Origin: Bog-756 sp963745955
Lineage (GTDB): Bacteria; Actinomycetota; Acidimicrobiia; Acidimicrobiales; RAAP-2
Direction: 5' to 3'
Length of the DNA stretch: 64,000 nt
Assembly (NCBI GenBank): GCA_963745955.1
Contig: CAVUZI010000011.1
Span: 1,331,115 to 1,395,114 of the forward strand
Part shown: positions 18,665 to 27,676 of the stretch, one piece after another
How positions within the stretch are numbered: the stretch's first letter is position 1
Layout of the letters: every line of letters begins with the position of its first letter
Translations under genes and position numbers: made by a program
Notes under the pieces: generated by a model
The model's database searches: none
What the model saw: only the letters and a program-made list of their open reading frames with translations
Told to the model about the DNA's origin: nothing

Positions 18665-19093
18665 ATGATGCAAGATCTGTACGATTTGGAGCGCTTTGTC
18701 GTCGCCCAGGACTCCGGGGGTGCCTACGACCGGGCGGTCGGGGAGCTGCAAGACGGGCGCAAGGTGACCCACTGGATCTGGTTCGTGTTCCCACAGATCG
18801 CCGGCCTGGGGCGGAGTGCCACATCGAAGGAGTTCGCCATCTCGTCACTCGAGGAGGCGAAGGCCTACCTGGACCACCCCGTGCTCGGTCCGCGGTTGAT
18901 CGAATGTGCCGGCATCCTCGCCATCGGACGGCACAGCCGTGCGGAGCAGATCCTCGGCGCCGTCGATGCCCAGAAACTCTGCTCGTCGATGACGTTGTTC
19001 ATGCGGGCGGAGCCTGCACAACCGGTGTTCCAGACGGTGCTCGACCGGTGCTTCGGCGGGCGGGCCGATCCCGCCACCGAGCAGCGGATCTGA
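18665..19093 (+). CDS. DUF1810 family protein
   Basis: A 142-residue soluble protein that matches the DUF1810 pattern throughout: LERFVVAQDSGGAYDRAVGEL, THWIWFVFPQIAGLGRS, EAKAYLDHPVLGPRL and CSSMTLFMRAEP. It is a widespread conserved family without an established reaction. Two ATG codons are adjacent (18665 and 18668) and CAGGAG precedes them. It runs divergently from the seven-repeat lipoprotein with 100 bases between. Confidence 0.85.
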   Translation: MMQDLYDLERFVVAQDSGGAYDRAVGELQDGRKVTHWIWFVFPQIAGLGRSATSKEFAISSLEEAKAYLDHPVLGPRLIECAGILAIGRHSRAEQILGAVDAQKLCSSMTLFMRAEPAQPVFQTVLDRCFGGRADPATEQRI

Positions 19094-19117
19094 CCCGCCG
19101 GGTCGGACGCCCCCCGT

Positions 19118-20254
19118 TCAGCGGCCGAGCAGTGCAGAAATGTTGTCGTGGAAGAGGCCGGGCGCACGCTCAGGCGATCCTCCGCCTCGGGCATAGTCCT
19201 CGACCGGTGTGGCGGTGCCCTCCGAGTGCGGATAGTCACTGCAGCACATGAACAGGTCGCCGGCCTTGGCCGACAGCCGGGCCGGCTGCTCGTAGGAGAA
19301 CGATGACACGCGGACCTGGCCCTGGAAGTACTCACTCGGACGGAGATCGAGCTTCGTGGGAACCTGACCGTTGAGGACGGAGGTGAACTCCCAACCGCCG
19401 TCGAGCATCAGCAGGTACTGCGGAACCCAGATGGAGGAGAGCTCGACGATTCCGAGCTTGAGCTCCGGGTAGCGGGCGAGCACGCCGTTCAGGATCAGAT
19501 CGGTGGCGGCGATGGCCGGTGGAACCCAAAGGAAGATCGATTCGATGGCCGGGACGAAGGACTCATCGGGATCCGGATAGAACGCTTCGTCGAAGAGGCG
19601 AGGTTGGTCGGCGACGTGGAACACAGGCGTGACGCCGTGATGGACGAACGAGGCCCAGAGCCGGTCATGATCGGGATGGGACAGCGGCCTGCCGTCTACC
19701 GCGGCCGGGGCGATCATGGCCAGCCGCACCCCCGCTGACGAGAGCTCGGACAGCTGGCGCTCCAGCCACACCGGATCCCGGAGGGTGAGGTGGCCGACGG
19801 GGTGAAGACGACCCGCGCCGTCGGCCACAACCGTCGCGCACCACCGGTTCCATGCCGCCATGTTGGCGGTGAGGGCGATCAGTGATTCCGACAGGCGGCG
19901 TTCCCAGAGCAACCCGAAGTTGGGGAACAGGACAGCCTCGTCGATGCCCATCGAGGTCAGCTGCGTTGCCCTGGCCCCAGGATCCCAGTAGTCCCGGGGA
20001 AGCGTGTCGTCGTAGGAGTACTCAGGGGGTAGATGCTGCCGGCACCGCTGACGGTTCCGCCCGATGGCCACGGTGTCCCCGGGCAATTGCACGTCGGCGA
20101 GATCGAGGCGTCGGTTTCGCCACGTGAGCCACGGATAGCCGAACTCGTCGTCTTCGATGGCCAGCGCCTCGTCCACCAGACCCGGGTCGATGTGTTCGGC
20201 CCACAGCGAGCGGCTCTCGTAGAGGTGCTGGTCCGAATCGATGACGGAGCTCAC
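19118..20254 (-). CDS. Amidohydrolase_2 family metal-dependent hydrolase
   Basis: TIM-barrel hydrolase or decarboxylase. The GTG at 20254 opens the protein with VIDSDQHLYESRSLW, the D-x-x-H metal motif at the N-terminus; longer readings upstream look unrelated. Other family segments are VLFPNFGLLWERRL, NRWCATVVAD, HHGVTPVFHVAD, IVELSSIWVPQYLLMLD and CCSDYPHSEG with the catalytic Asp near the end. About 378 residues. Relatives act on aromatic or cyclic carboxylates; the substrate here is not evident. Confidence 0.85.
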   Translation of the reverse strand: MSSVIDSDQHLYESRSLWAEHIDPGLVDEALAIEDDEFGYPWLTWRNRRLDLADVQLPGDTVAIGRNRQRCRQHLPPEYSYDDTLPRDYWDPGARATQLTSMGIDEAVLFPNFGLLWERRLSESLIALTANMAAWNRWCATVVADGAGRLHPVGHLTLRDPVWLERQLSELSSAGVRLAMIAPAAVDGRPLSHPDHDRLWASFVHHGVTPVFHVADQPRLFDEAFYPDPDESFVPAIESIFLWVPPAIAATDLILNGVLARYPELKLGIVELSSIWVPQYLLMLDGGWEFTSVLNGQVPTKLDLRPSEYFQGQVRVSSFSYEQPARLSAKAGDLFMCCSDYPHSEGTATPVEDYARGGGSPERAPGLFHDNISALLGR

Positions 20255-20398
20255 CGGGCCCAATCTAATGGACGGAACGGTTTCGGTCTCGGGGCGAACC
20301 GGCGCGGTGATTCCCCTGGGCCGCCCGGCTGGTCCGTGACCGCCAGGGCCGGGGACCGGATGCCCCTCGGCTACGGTCTTGTCGACCGAGGAGGGCCG

Positions 20399-20836
20399 AT
20401 GATCGAGCAGGTGATCGAGAGCTGGCATGCCTATCTGCGTGGCGAGCTGCCCGGCGGATTGGACGCATTGCTCGACGACGAGGTCGTGTTCTATTCGCCG
20501 ATCGTCTTCACCCCCCAGCGGGGCAAAGCAGTCACCACCCTCTACCTCCAGGCCGCGGCACAGACCCTTCCGGGCGACCAGGCACTTCCGACCGCGGCCG
20601 GAAGCGGTACCAGAGGAAGCTTCCGGTACACGAAGTCGGTGTGCTCGGGCGACACCGCGGTGCTCGAATTCGAGACCGAGATCGGCGGCATCTATGTGAA
20701 CGGCGTCGACATCATCCGCGGCAATGACGCGGGCCGCATCGTCGAGTTCCGGGTGATGATCCGGCCGTTGCAGGCGGTCAACCTCGTGCACGAGCAGATG
20801 GCGGCCACGCTCGAGCGGATGAAGTCCGCCCCGTGA
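20399..20836 (+). CDS. SnoaL/NTF2-like fold protein
   Basis: A 145-residue protein starting at ATG 20399 after GAGGAGGG. The pattern (MIEQVIESWHAYLRG, LLDDEVVFYSPIVFTPQRGKA, GIYVNGVDIIRGNDAGRIVEFRVMIRP split over two segments) is that of nuclear-transport-factor-2-like folds, which include ketosteroid isomerases and polyketide cyclases. Most small actinobacterial members are uncharacterised. It converges on the tetR gene four bases after its stop. Confidence 0.75.
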   Translation: MIEQVIESWHAYLRGELPGGLDALLDDEVVFYSPIVFTPQRGKAVTTLYLQAAAQTLPGDQALPTAAGSGTRGSFRYTKSVCSGDTAVLEFETEIGGIYVNGVDIIRGNDAGRIVEFRVMIRPLQAVNLVHEQMAATLERMKSAP

Positions 20837-20840
20837 CCCG

Positions 20841-21473
20841 TCACCCTTCGCCCGCTGGTTGCCTGAGTCCCGTACCCCAGACCATGTCGACCGCCCGCTC
20901 CGCCCAGCCGGGCGCGGACGGCTCACCGGCCACCCGTCGGGCGAACACCGATCCCGTCAGCATCTGGAGGGCGAGATCGAGGTCGACGTCAGGGTGGAGC
21001 TGGCCCAGTTCGACGGCAGTCTCCAACAGCGACCGGACGTAGCCCATGCGAGGTCCGACGACCCGCTCCCGATGGAGGGCAAGGGCGGTAGGGTCCTCGC
21101 GTGCCCCGATCAGGGTGCCCACGACCTCCAGGCAACTCTCGGCGAAGCGCTCGTCGAATTCGGTCAGATAGTCGATGAGGTCTCTGCGTGGATGGCGTGA
21201 GGTCCCGGGTGACAGGTGGGTCGAGTTGTTGCCGGCGATGGCTGCGGTGATCAGGTCGGCCTTGTCGCGATAGCGACGGTAGATGGTGGTCCGGGCGACA
21301 CCGGCCTCGCAGGCCACGCTCTCCATCGAGACCCTGGCGTAGCCCAATTCGTCGAGCTGGCGGAGGGCGGCTCCGGTGATGGCCGAGCTCGCCCGTTGAT
21401 CGCGGGGCCGGCCGGGCCCCCGTGCGGCGGTTCGTGGTGCGGGTGCCGGCGTGGTTGCCGCGGTGTCACCCAC
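20841..21473 (-). CDS. TetR-family transcriptional repressor
   Basis: Has an N-terminal helix-turn-helix (ITGAALRQLDELGYARVSM, then CEAGVARTTIYRRYRDKADL) after a Pro/Arg-rich lead, and a helical ligand-binding C-terminal domain. 210 residues. The GTG start at 21473 overlaps the stop of the upstream transporter gene by one base (TAGTG), so the pump and its regulator are cotranscribed. It probably represses this operon through the site at 23131-23148 and is released by a pump substrate. Confidence 0.9.
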   Translation of the reverse strand: MGDTAATTPAPAPRTAARGPGRPRDQRASSAITGAALRQLDELGYARVSMESVACEAGVARTTIYRRYRDKADLITAAIAGNNSTHLSPGTSRHPRRDLIDYLTEFDERFAESCLEVVGTLIGAREDPTALALHRERVVGPRMGYVRSLLETAVELGQLHPDVDLDLALQMLTGSVFARRVAGEPSAPGWAERAVDMVWGTGLRQPAGEG

Positions 21474-23053
21474 TACGGGGCCGTGGCCGTGGCCGGGGCC
21501 GGTGCAGACTCGGGCCCATGGGCGACACTGGGCACGAAGTCGCGCTGGCGCACCAGGGCGAAGGAGCCGATCGAGCCGATGAAAGCGATTACTGCGCCGA
21601 TGACCATGAGGTGGTCGAGGGTGGCCGAGAACCCGACGCGGTACGCCTGGAGCAGTGCACTTCGGGACGCGGCCGACGGTATGGCGGTCACGGCCTCGCG
21701 CACGCCGCCCCCGGCCAGGGCGCCCTGGAGGGCGGCGCCGCCGTGGGCGACCACCGCCTGGCCCGCGGGCGATCCGCTGAGCGCGGTGAGGGTCCGGTGT
21801 TCGATCTGGGTCTGGAACACCGTGCCCAGCCCGGCGATCCCAGTGGCGATACCGACCTGGCGGAACGTGTTGTTGGCGCCCGAGGCCATGCCGCTGCGCT
21901 GGGGCGGCACGACCGAGATGGCCGACGATGCCAGCACCGGGTTCACCGTCCCGATCCCGATGCCGGCGGCGACGAAACCGGGCAGGAGGACCGTCCATCC
22001 CGACGAGGCGTGGGTGGTGGCCATGAGCAGGAGGCCGACGGCGATGAGGAGCATACCGGTGCCGAGCAGGTACCGGGCCTGCATGCGCACGGTCAACTTC
22101 CCGGCAAAGGGAGCAACGGCGAAGGCGAGCACGGTGATGGGCAGGAAGCGGACCCCGGCGGCCAGTGGTCCGTAACCGAGATCATCCTGGAGGTACAAGG
22201 TGAGGTACAAGAACATGGCGAAGATGGAAGCCGCGATGGTGAACGCGGCCAGCGAGACGCCGACCATGGCCGGGCGCTTGAAGAGGGTGAGATCGAGCAT
22301 CGGGTCATTCTGTCGCCATTCGGCCACCACGAAGACGATCAGCAGGAAGACGGCACCGACGAGCAGACCGGTGATGAGAGCACTGCCCCATCCGTCGTCG
22401 GGACCGCGCACCAGGGCGAAGACCAACATGAAGAGGGCGACGGAAAACGAGAGGAATCCGATCCAGTCGATACGCCGGTTGTTCGGGTCCCTCGACTCGT
22501 CCACCTTGGCCAGCGTCACGAACACGGCCAGCACGCCGATGGGCACGTTCACGAAGAAGATCCATCGCCATCCGATGCCACTGGTGATGGCCCCGCCGAT
22601 CAGCGGCCCGACGGCAACCGCCCCACCGATCACGGCGCCGTAGATCCCGAACGCCGTCCCCCGCTCCTTGCCCGAGAAGGCCTGCGCGATCAGGGCCAGC
22701 GACGTGGCGAACATGATGGCCCCGCCCACCCCTTGCGCGGCACGGGCCAGGTTGAGCATGAGTGAGGAGGACGACAGTCCACATACGAGGGAGGAGAGCG
22801 AGAAGACGCCGAGTCCGACCGCGAACACCTCCCGGCGCCCGAACATGTCGCCCAGCACCCCGGCGGTGAGCAGGAAGGCGGCCAGGGTGAGGGAGTAGGC
22901 GTCGACCACCCACTGCAGATCGCTGAATGACGCGTGCAGCGACCGCTGGATGTCGGGGAGCGCGACGTTCACGACGGTGATGTCCAACAGCAGCATGAAC
23001 GTGGCCGTGCACACGGCGATGAGGGTCCACCATTTGCGATCGAGCGCTGGCAT
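21473..23053 (-). CDS. DHA2-family MFS multidrug efflux transporter (EmrB/QacA type)
   Basis: A 526-residue inner-membrane proton antiporter with about 14 hydrophobic helices. Family motifs include LLLDITVVNVALPDIQ in helix 1, WVVDAYSLTLAAFLL, the loop GDMFGRREVF, ARAAQGVGGAIMF and GWRWIFFVNVPIG. The ATG at 23053 was chosen because AAGGGAG lies just upstream; the open frame continues much further, without conservation. It is followed by its tetR gene, a common drug-efflux arrangement. A sigma-70 type promoter and palindrome precede it. Confidence 0.93.
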   Translation of the reverse strand: MPALDRKWWTLIAVCTATFMLLLDITVVNVALPDIQRSLHASFSDLQWVVDAYSLTLAAFLLTAGVLGDMFGRREVFAVGLGVFSLSSLVCGLSSSSLMLNLARAAQGVGGAIMFATSLALIAQAFSGKERGTAFGIYGAVIGGAVAVGPLIGGAITSGIGWRWIFFVNVPIGVLAVFVTLAKVDESRDPNNRRIDWIGFLSFSVALFMLVFALVRGPDDGWGSALITGLLVGAVFLLIVFVVAEWRQNDPMLDLTLFKRPAMVGVSLAAFTIAASIFAMFLYLTLYLQDDLGYGPLAAGVRFLPITVLAFAVAPFAGKLTVRMQARYLLGTGMLLIAVGLLLMATTHASSGWTVLLPGFVAAGIGIGTVNPVLASSAISVVPPQRSGMASGANNTFRQVGIATGIAGLGTVFQTQIEHRTLTALSGSPAGQAVVAHGGAALQGALAGGGVREAVTAIPSAASRSALLQAYRVGFSATLDHLMVIGAVIAFIGSIGSFALVRQRDFVPSVAHGPESAPAPATATAP

Positions 23054-23130
23054 ACGGGCTCCCTTCGGTGGGGACGTCGGGACCGATGGGGACGTCGGGA
23101 CCGGGCTGCGGACCGGGTCGGTGATATTCG

Positions 23131-23170
23131 ATCCGAAACGTACTGTATTGAATCGGGCTCGAAAGGTCAA
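23131..23170 (-). promoter_or_regulatory. Promoter and candidate TetR operator for the efflux operon
   Basis: On the minus strand TTGACC (23170-23165), a 17-base spacer and TACAGT (23147-23142) form a good -35/-10 pair upstream of the MFS gene. The -10 lies inside an imperfect 18-bp palindrome (23131-23148) centred on ACGT, with outer arms ATCC and GTAT. This is where a TetR repressor would block polymerase. Confidence 0.5.
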
Positions 23171-23267
23171 GCGGCGGGCCTCGGGACCGGCAAGACGTGC
23201 GGGGAGCTGTGGCGCGGCGTGGTCAACTGGGCAGGTCGACCTGGGCGGAACGGGAAAGGGGAGGGTC

Positions 23268-24260
23268 GTGATCAGGGTCTCGGCTCCCATTCGGATCTGC
23301 GACAACGGCGGCTGGACGGACACCTGGTTCGGCGGGCCGGGACGCGTGTTGAACATCGCCGCCACCCCGGGGGTGGAGGTCGAGGTCCGCCGGACCGATG
23401 GCCCGGACCCGGTGGTGCTGGATGTGCAGGCATTCGGCGACCGGTACCCGCTCGTCCCCGGGGCTCCTCGGTCGGCCCGGCATCGCCTGCTGGAGAGCGC
23501 CATCGACGCCTTCCCACCGCCACCGGACCTGGCTGTGGAGATCGGCGTCCGTGCGGCCGTCCCGCCCGGCTGTGGCACGGGAACCTCCGCGGCCGTGTCG
23601 ATCGCCCTGCTGGGCGCATTGGCGGCACTGCGTTCCGAGCGACCGTCACCCCGTGACATCGCGTACGCAGCTCATCGCCTCGAGGTCGACACCCTCGGCA
23701 TCCAGAGCGGGATCCAGGACCAGCTGTGTGCGGCGTTGGGCGGGATCAACTACATCGAGGTCGAGCCGTACCCGGAGGCGGTGGTCCACGCTCTGCCGAC
23801 CTGGGATGGGCTCGACTCCAGACTGTTGCTCGTCTTCCTCGGGCGCGCCCACAATTCCTCCGATCTGCACCGCCAGGTCATCCAAGGCCTCGGCCGGCGC
23901 GAAGCGGCGGTGTTCTCCCGACTGCGGGCTGCCGCGACCGCGGCACGTGATGCGGTCCTCGCCCGCGACCTCGACGCCTTCGGGAGGGCGATGACGGACA
24001 ACAACGAGGCACAGCGATCACTGCACCCGGGGCTGGTGGGGGTGGACGCGGACCGGATGGTCGAGATGGCGGTTGCCCATGGGGCACTCGGTTGGAAGGT
24101 GAACGGGGCCGGGGGCGACGGCGGATCGGTGACGATCCTGAGCGCAACCCGCGCCGGCAGAGATGCCGTCCGGGCGGCGACCGCCCGGTTGGACCCGCGA
24201 TACCGGGTGCTTCCCGTCCGGCTCAGCGCGACCGGCTGTGAGGTCAGGGGGTCCCTCTAG
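23268..24260 (+). CDS. GHMP-family sugar kinase
   Basis: The start (IRVSAPIRICDNGGWTDT) and the phosphate loop PPGCGTGTSAA (about residues 92-102) identify a GHMP kinase. Motif 3 appears as VNGAGGDGGSV near the C-terminus. The N-terminal pattern is closest to heptose 7-phosphate kinase (HddA) or fucose kinase groups. 330 residues; the GTG at 23268 follows AAAGGGGAGG. The natural sugar is uncertain, but LegB, SDR and GlmS genes elsewhere in the window show that the organism makes special surface sugars. It converges on the GNAT-AAA gene with a four-base overlap of the two stops. Confidence 0.8.
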   Translation: MIRVSAPIRICDNGGWTDTWFGGPGRVLNIAATPGVEVEVRRTDGPDPVVLDVQAFGDRYPLVPGAPRSARHRLLESAIDAFPPPPDLAVEIGVRAAVPPGCGTGTSAAVSIALLGALAALRSERPSPRDIAYAAHRLEVDTLGIQSGIQDQLCAALGGINYIEVEPYPEAVVHALPTWDGLDSRLLLVFLGRAHNSSDLHRQVIQGLGRREAAVFSRLRAAATAARDAVLARDLDAFGRAMTDNNEAQRSLHPGLVGVDADRMVEMAVAHGALGWKVNGAGGDGGSVTILSATRAGRDAVRAATARLDPRYRVLPVRLSATGCEVRGSL

Positions 24261-25525
24261 AGCCGCGAGAACTGCTGCGCCTCGTCCTCGAACCGCCGGA
24301 TGGCCTCGGCGCTGACTGACGGTCGGGTGAGCTTGATGGCGGCGAGGACGTCATCGGCGACGACTTCGGGCGAACCGCCGGCCAGGGCACGGTCGAATGC
24401 CAACTGCGCACTTCGCTGGGCGGCCAGGGCGAAGTCCGCGGGGGTGAAGCCCGCGGTGCGGGCGGCCACATCCCCGGGGTCTCTCGCCGGGAGGAATTCG
24501 GAGGCCAGGTCGGCGCGTTCCGCTCCGTCGGGAGCTCCGACCGGAATGATGAGATCGAAGCGACCCGGACGGAGGAGGGCCGGGTCGATGGCGTCGATCG
24601 AGTTGGTGGCCATGACCATGAGGCTGTCGGGCCTGGATTTGAAGACCGGAACCGCCTTCAGCAGTTCGTTGACCAGCGGCTGGCTGTCGGGACGTTCGCT
24701 CCGGTCCGATGCGATCTCGTCGGCCTCGTCGATGAAGCACACCAGGCGGTCCACCTTGCCGAGCTCGGACAGCGTGTCCCGTAGAGCCCTTCCCCCTTCC
24801 ACCCCCTGTCCGAGGAGCGAGGGGTGGATTTCGACGAACGCCCACGAGAGCCTGGACGCCATGGCCCGGGCGAACGAGGTCTTCCCCGTCCCAGGGGGGC
24901 CGAAGAGCAGCACCGCGGCCGGAGGGACGAGGCCCAGCTGCTCGGCCAGCTCGGCGTGGGCGAGAGGGGCGACGACACGTCGCTCCAGGATCTCCTTGGC
25001 CGAGGAGAACCCTTTCAGCGACTCCCAGAGGTTCGCCGCCACCACCTGGCCGCCGAACCGTTCGACGATGGCCAGCTCCTCGGGGACCATTGACGCGTCC
25101 CTGAGGTAGAGGTGCAGGCCGTCCTGGCGTGTGAATCCCTGGTTCGAGAAGGCCAGCTCTCCGACCTGGCCGGGGTGGACGACGGCCGACAGCCGACGGG
25201 CACCCCGATGGATGATCTCCTGGTCCAACTGGCGGAGCAGCGCAGAGCCGATCCCCTGCCCGCGCCACTGGGGATGAAGCGCCAGTGTCATCAGATGCGC
25301 GTCGGAACCACACACGCGGGCGACGACGGCGCCGACGAGCGTGCCTGACGAGAGGGCGACCACCGCCGGCTGGTGTTCGTGGAGGGCCTCGACCACATCG
25401 CTCCGGCTGTATGCGGCGCCGGTGGCGGGGCCGGACAGATCGATGAGGCGGACGATCTCTTCGAACGGGATGGCTGGGTCACGGTAGTCGAGGGAGAGTG
25501 CTCGCCAGTGGCTGTGCACCGTCAT
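24257..25525 (-). CDS. GNAT acetyltransferase fused to an AAA+ ATPase
   Basis: Two domains in one protein of about 422 residues. Residues 1-150 are a GNAT fold: LVGAVVARVCGSDAHLMTLA, then the acetyl-CoA loop HPQWRGQGIGSALLRQLDQE. Residues about 175-420 are an AAA+ module of the CDC48/FtsH-like class: Walker A GPPGTGKTSFARAMA, Walker B LVCFIDEADE, sensor MVMATNSIDAIDPALL and LRPGRFDLIIPVG. There is no protease or membrane segment. The start is uncertain: AGGAGG ends at 25529, so GTG 25528, ATG 25525 and GTG 25519 are all possible, the last with best spacing. No partner gene is obvious. Domain calls are firm; role unknown. Confidence 0.85.
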   Translation of the reverse strand: MTVHSHWRALSLDYRDPAIPFEEIVRLIDLSGPATGAAYSRSDVVEALHEHQPAVVALSSGTLVGAVVARVCGSDAHLMTLALHPQWRGQGIGSALLRQLDQEIIHRGARRLSAVVHPGQVGELAFSNQGFTRQDGLHLYLRDASMVPEELAIVERFGGQVVAANLWESLKGFSSAKEILERRVVAPLAHAELAEQLGLVPPAAVLLFGPPGTGKTSFARAMASRLSWAFVEIHPSLLGQGVEGGRALRDTLSELGKVDRLVCFIDEADEIASDRSERPDSQPLVNELLKAVPVFKSRPDSLMVMATNSIDAIDPALLRPGRFDLIIPVGAPDGAERADLASEFLPARDPGDVAARTAGFTPADFALAAQRSAQLAFDRALAGGSPEVVADDVLAAIKLTRPSVSAEAIRRFEDEAQQFSRL

Positions 25526-25810
25526 CACCTCCTGGTCGTCATGGCCAAGACGCTAGCCACCGAGACCGGTCCGGGCCGCACCAGTGCCCACAGTCGGCCT
25601 GCAGGGTCGAGTCCGGACCCTCTGTCCGGCCCACCACCAGGTGATGGTGAAGCCGCGTCGGCATCCCCACTGGCTACTCTCGGCGGTGGAGATTGGGCGG
25701 CATTCGAGAGCTCCGAGCAGTAGTTCACGACGACCTTCACTGGAGTGCCGATTGCCATGGCCGAGTACCGGATACTGGTTCCACCACCGAAACACCACCG
25801 GAGGGTCTGA

Positions 25811-26929
25811 TTGGCCGTCGCCGTCGCCGTCGTCCTGGTGGCCGCGGGGGCGTACGTGGTGGGAAGGCACAGCAACGGCTCCGGTCGCTCCGCTCTGGAC
25901 CATGGCGGTGGGGGGGTGGTCACCACCATCAGACCGAAACCGCTCACCATCCTCTCCACTATGCCGGCCGACGGCGCCACCAACGTTCCTTCGGACCAAC
26001 TGGTGACGGTCAAACTCTCGGCGCCGGTGGCCAGCGCGGCGGGCATGCCGGCTTTCGATCCGCCTGTGCCGGGATCGTGGATTCGGGTCGGTCCGACGTC
26101 ACTGTCGTTCGCGGCCAAGGCACCGTTCATCCCGACCACGACGGAGACCCTCAAGATACCGGCCGGCCTCTCGGGCCCCCGCAGTGCCGGCGGACAGGTG
26201 CTCGACGCTCCGGTCACCGTCACCTTCACCGTGGCCCAGGCGAGCACCGAGCGGCTCCAGCAGCTGCTCGCGGAGTTGGGCTACCTGCCGCTCACCTTCT
26301 CGCCGGCCGCTCCACTGAGCTCTCCGACACTGGCGACGACGGCGCAGGCCGGAACGTTCCACTGGCGCTGGCCCGACACCCCGGTGTCGCTCTCCTCCCT
26401 CTGGACACAAGGCGCGGAAGACGTGATCACCAAGGGCGCGGTGATGAATTTCGAGAACCAGAACGGACTGGCCGTGGACGGAGTGGCCGGCAAGCAGGTG
26501 TGGTCAACGCTCCTCGCCGATGTCGCCTCGGGAAAGGTCAACGCCAACCCGTACACCTACGTGTTCGTGTCCAAGCAGCTGCCCGAAGCCCTCACCCTCT
26601 TCGAGAACGGAGCCCCGAAGCTCGTCAACGTCCCGGTGAACACCGGCGCCCCCGGGGCTGACACCCTCGATGGGACCTATCCGGTCTTCGAGCACGTCGT
26701 CAGTTCGAGGATGGTGGGAACCAACCCTGATGGATCACACTATGACGACCCCAACGTCCCGTGGGCCAGCTTCTTCAACGGTGGAGATGCGCTCCACGGG
26801 TTCGTCCGGGCTTCCTACGGCTTTCCGCAGAGCAACGGATGCGTCGAAATGCCCATCGCCGAGGCGGCCCAGGTCTGGCCCCTGACCCCGATCGGCACGC
26901 TGGTGACCGTGGTCGGACCCGCATCCTGA
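25811..26929 (+). CDS. L,D-transpeptidase (YkuD) with Ig-like and peptidoglycan-binding regions
   Basis: A TTG start at 25811 with GGAGGG upstream opens on a signal anchor (AVAVAVVLVAAGAYVVG). An Ig-like domain follows (ILSTMPADGATNVPSDQLVT, about 45-140), then a peptidoglycan-binding type segment (TERLQQLLAELGYLPL, MNFENQNGLAVDGVAG) and the catalytic YkuD domain. The active-site motif is LHGFVRASYGFPQSNGCVEM with the nucleophile Cys; the first His is ALHG. It makes 3-3 peptidoglycan cross-links or attaches envelope proteins, outside the membrane. 372 residues, intact, standing alone. Confidence 0.9.
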   Translation: MAVAVAVVLVAAGAYVVGRHSNGSGRSALDHGGGGVVTTIRPKPLTILSTMPADGATNVPSDQLVTVKLSAPVASAAGMPAFDPPVPGSWIRVGPTSLSFAAKAPFIPTTTETLKIPAGLSGPRSAGGQVLDAPVTVTFTVAQASTERLQQLLAELGYLPLTFSPAAPLSSPTLATTAQAGTFHWRWPDTPVSLSSLWTQGAEDVITKGAVMNFENQNGLAVDGVAGKQVWSTLLADVASGKVNANPYTYVFVSKQLPEALTLFENGAPKLVNVPVNTGAPGADTLDGTYPVFEHVVSSRMVGTNPDGSHYDDPNVPWASFFNGGDALHGFVRASYGFPQSNGCVEMPIAEAAQVWPLTPIGTLVTVVGPAS

Positions 26930-26940
26930 AGCTGAAATGC

Positions 26941-27582
26941 TCAGCCCCCGGCCTCCGGTGAGACCGGCGCTCGGAGGTGAGCCGTGAGCGCGTCGGAGAC
27001 GGATCCGAGGAACCATTCGCTCACCAACATGACCGGGACGCCGTCGAGGACGATGCGATAGGCACGCGAGTGGACCCCGTCGACGAGAAGGGTGGCCACG
27101 TCCGGGTCGGCGCGTGTGCCGGGCACGGCGGCAGCCCCGGAGAGGAGGTCTCGACAGATGACGAGGTGGTGGTCGAGCAGTACCTTGCCGATCGGGTCGC
27201 GGCTCGTCTGCAGGCGCACGAGCACGGAACCGGGGAGGCGGTCGGCAGCGATGGCTGATTCCGCGTAGACGAAGGCCAGCCCGGTCCTTCGGCCGGTGAG
27301 CAGCACCGACCGGTGGAGGAGCGGCGCGCCAGGGGCGAGCCCGAGCAGGTTGTCGCCGGGTGCGGGACCCATGTCCTGATGCCGGATGACCGCGTCGATC
27401 GGCTCGCCGGCCAGGTGCTCCAGCCATTCGGTCACCGTTCCCGTGTTGTGTCGCAGGGCGGTGGACAGGGTCACCGAAGCCGACCTGTCGTCCGGGCCGG
27501 CGGTCCAGATGGCGCGGCACGAGGCGCATCCGTTCACATCGGCCGACCGTACTCCAGCGTCGATCGCCGACCGGGTCCGCAC
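26941..27582 (-). CDS. Chorismate pyruvate-lyase-like (DUF98/UbiC-like) protein
   Basis: The segment VTLSTALRHNTGTVTEWLEH, then GLAPGAPLLHRSVLL, VYAESAIAADRLP and SDPIGKVL-like RDPIGKVLLDHH is the DUF98 pattern, the family of mycobacterial Rv2949c, which releases 4-hydroxybenzoate from chorismate. Start is uncertain: GTG at 27582 or 27537; the open frame reaches 27696. It sits beside SRPBCC, UbiA-like and UbiE-like genes, which fits an aromatic head-group or quinone-like pathway. A UTRA-like ligand-binding fold is the alternative reading, but there is no DNA-binding domain. Confidence 0.65.
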   Translation of the reverse strand: MRTRSAIDAGVRSADVNGCASCRAIWTAGPDDRSASVTLSTALRHNTGTVTEWLEHLAGEPIDAVIRHQDMGPAPGDNLLGLAPGAPLLHRSVLLTGRRTGLAFVYAESAIAADRLPGSVLVRLQTSRDPIGKVLLDHHLVICRDLLSGAAAVPGTRADPDVATLLVDGVHSRAYRIVLDGVPVMLVSEWFLGSVSDALTAHLRAPVSPEAGG

Positions 27583-27676
27583 GCTGGCCGGGGTCCCGGG
27601 TGGGCACAGATCCGGGGGCACTGAACCGTCCGTTCCACCCCGTGCCCGGCACCGGCCCAGCCCGTACCCTGGGATC

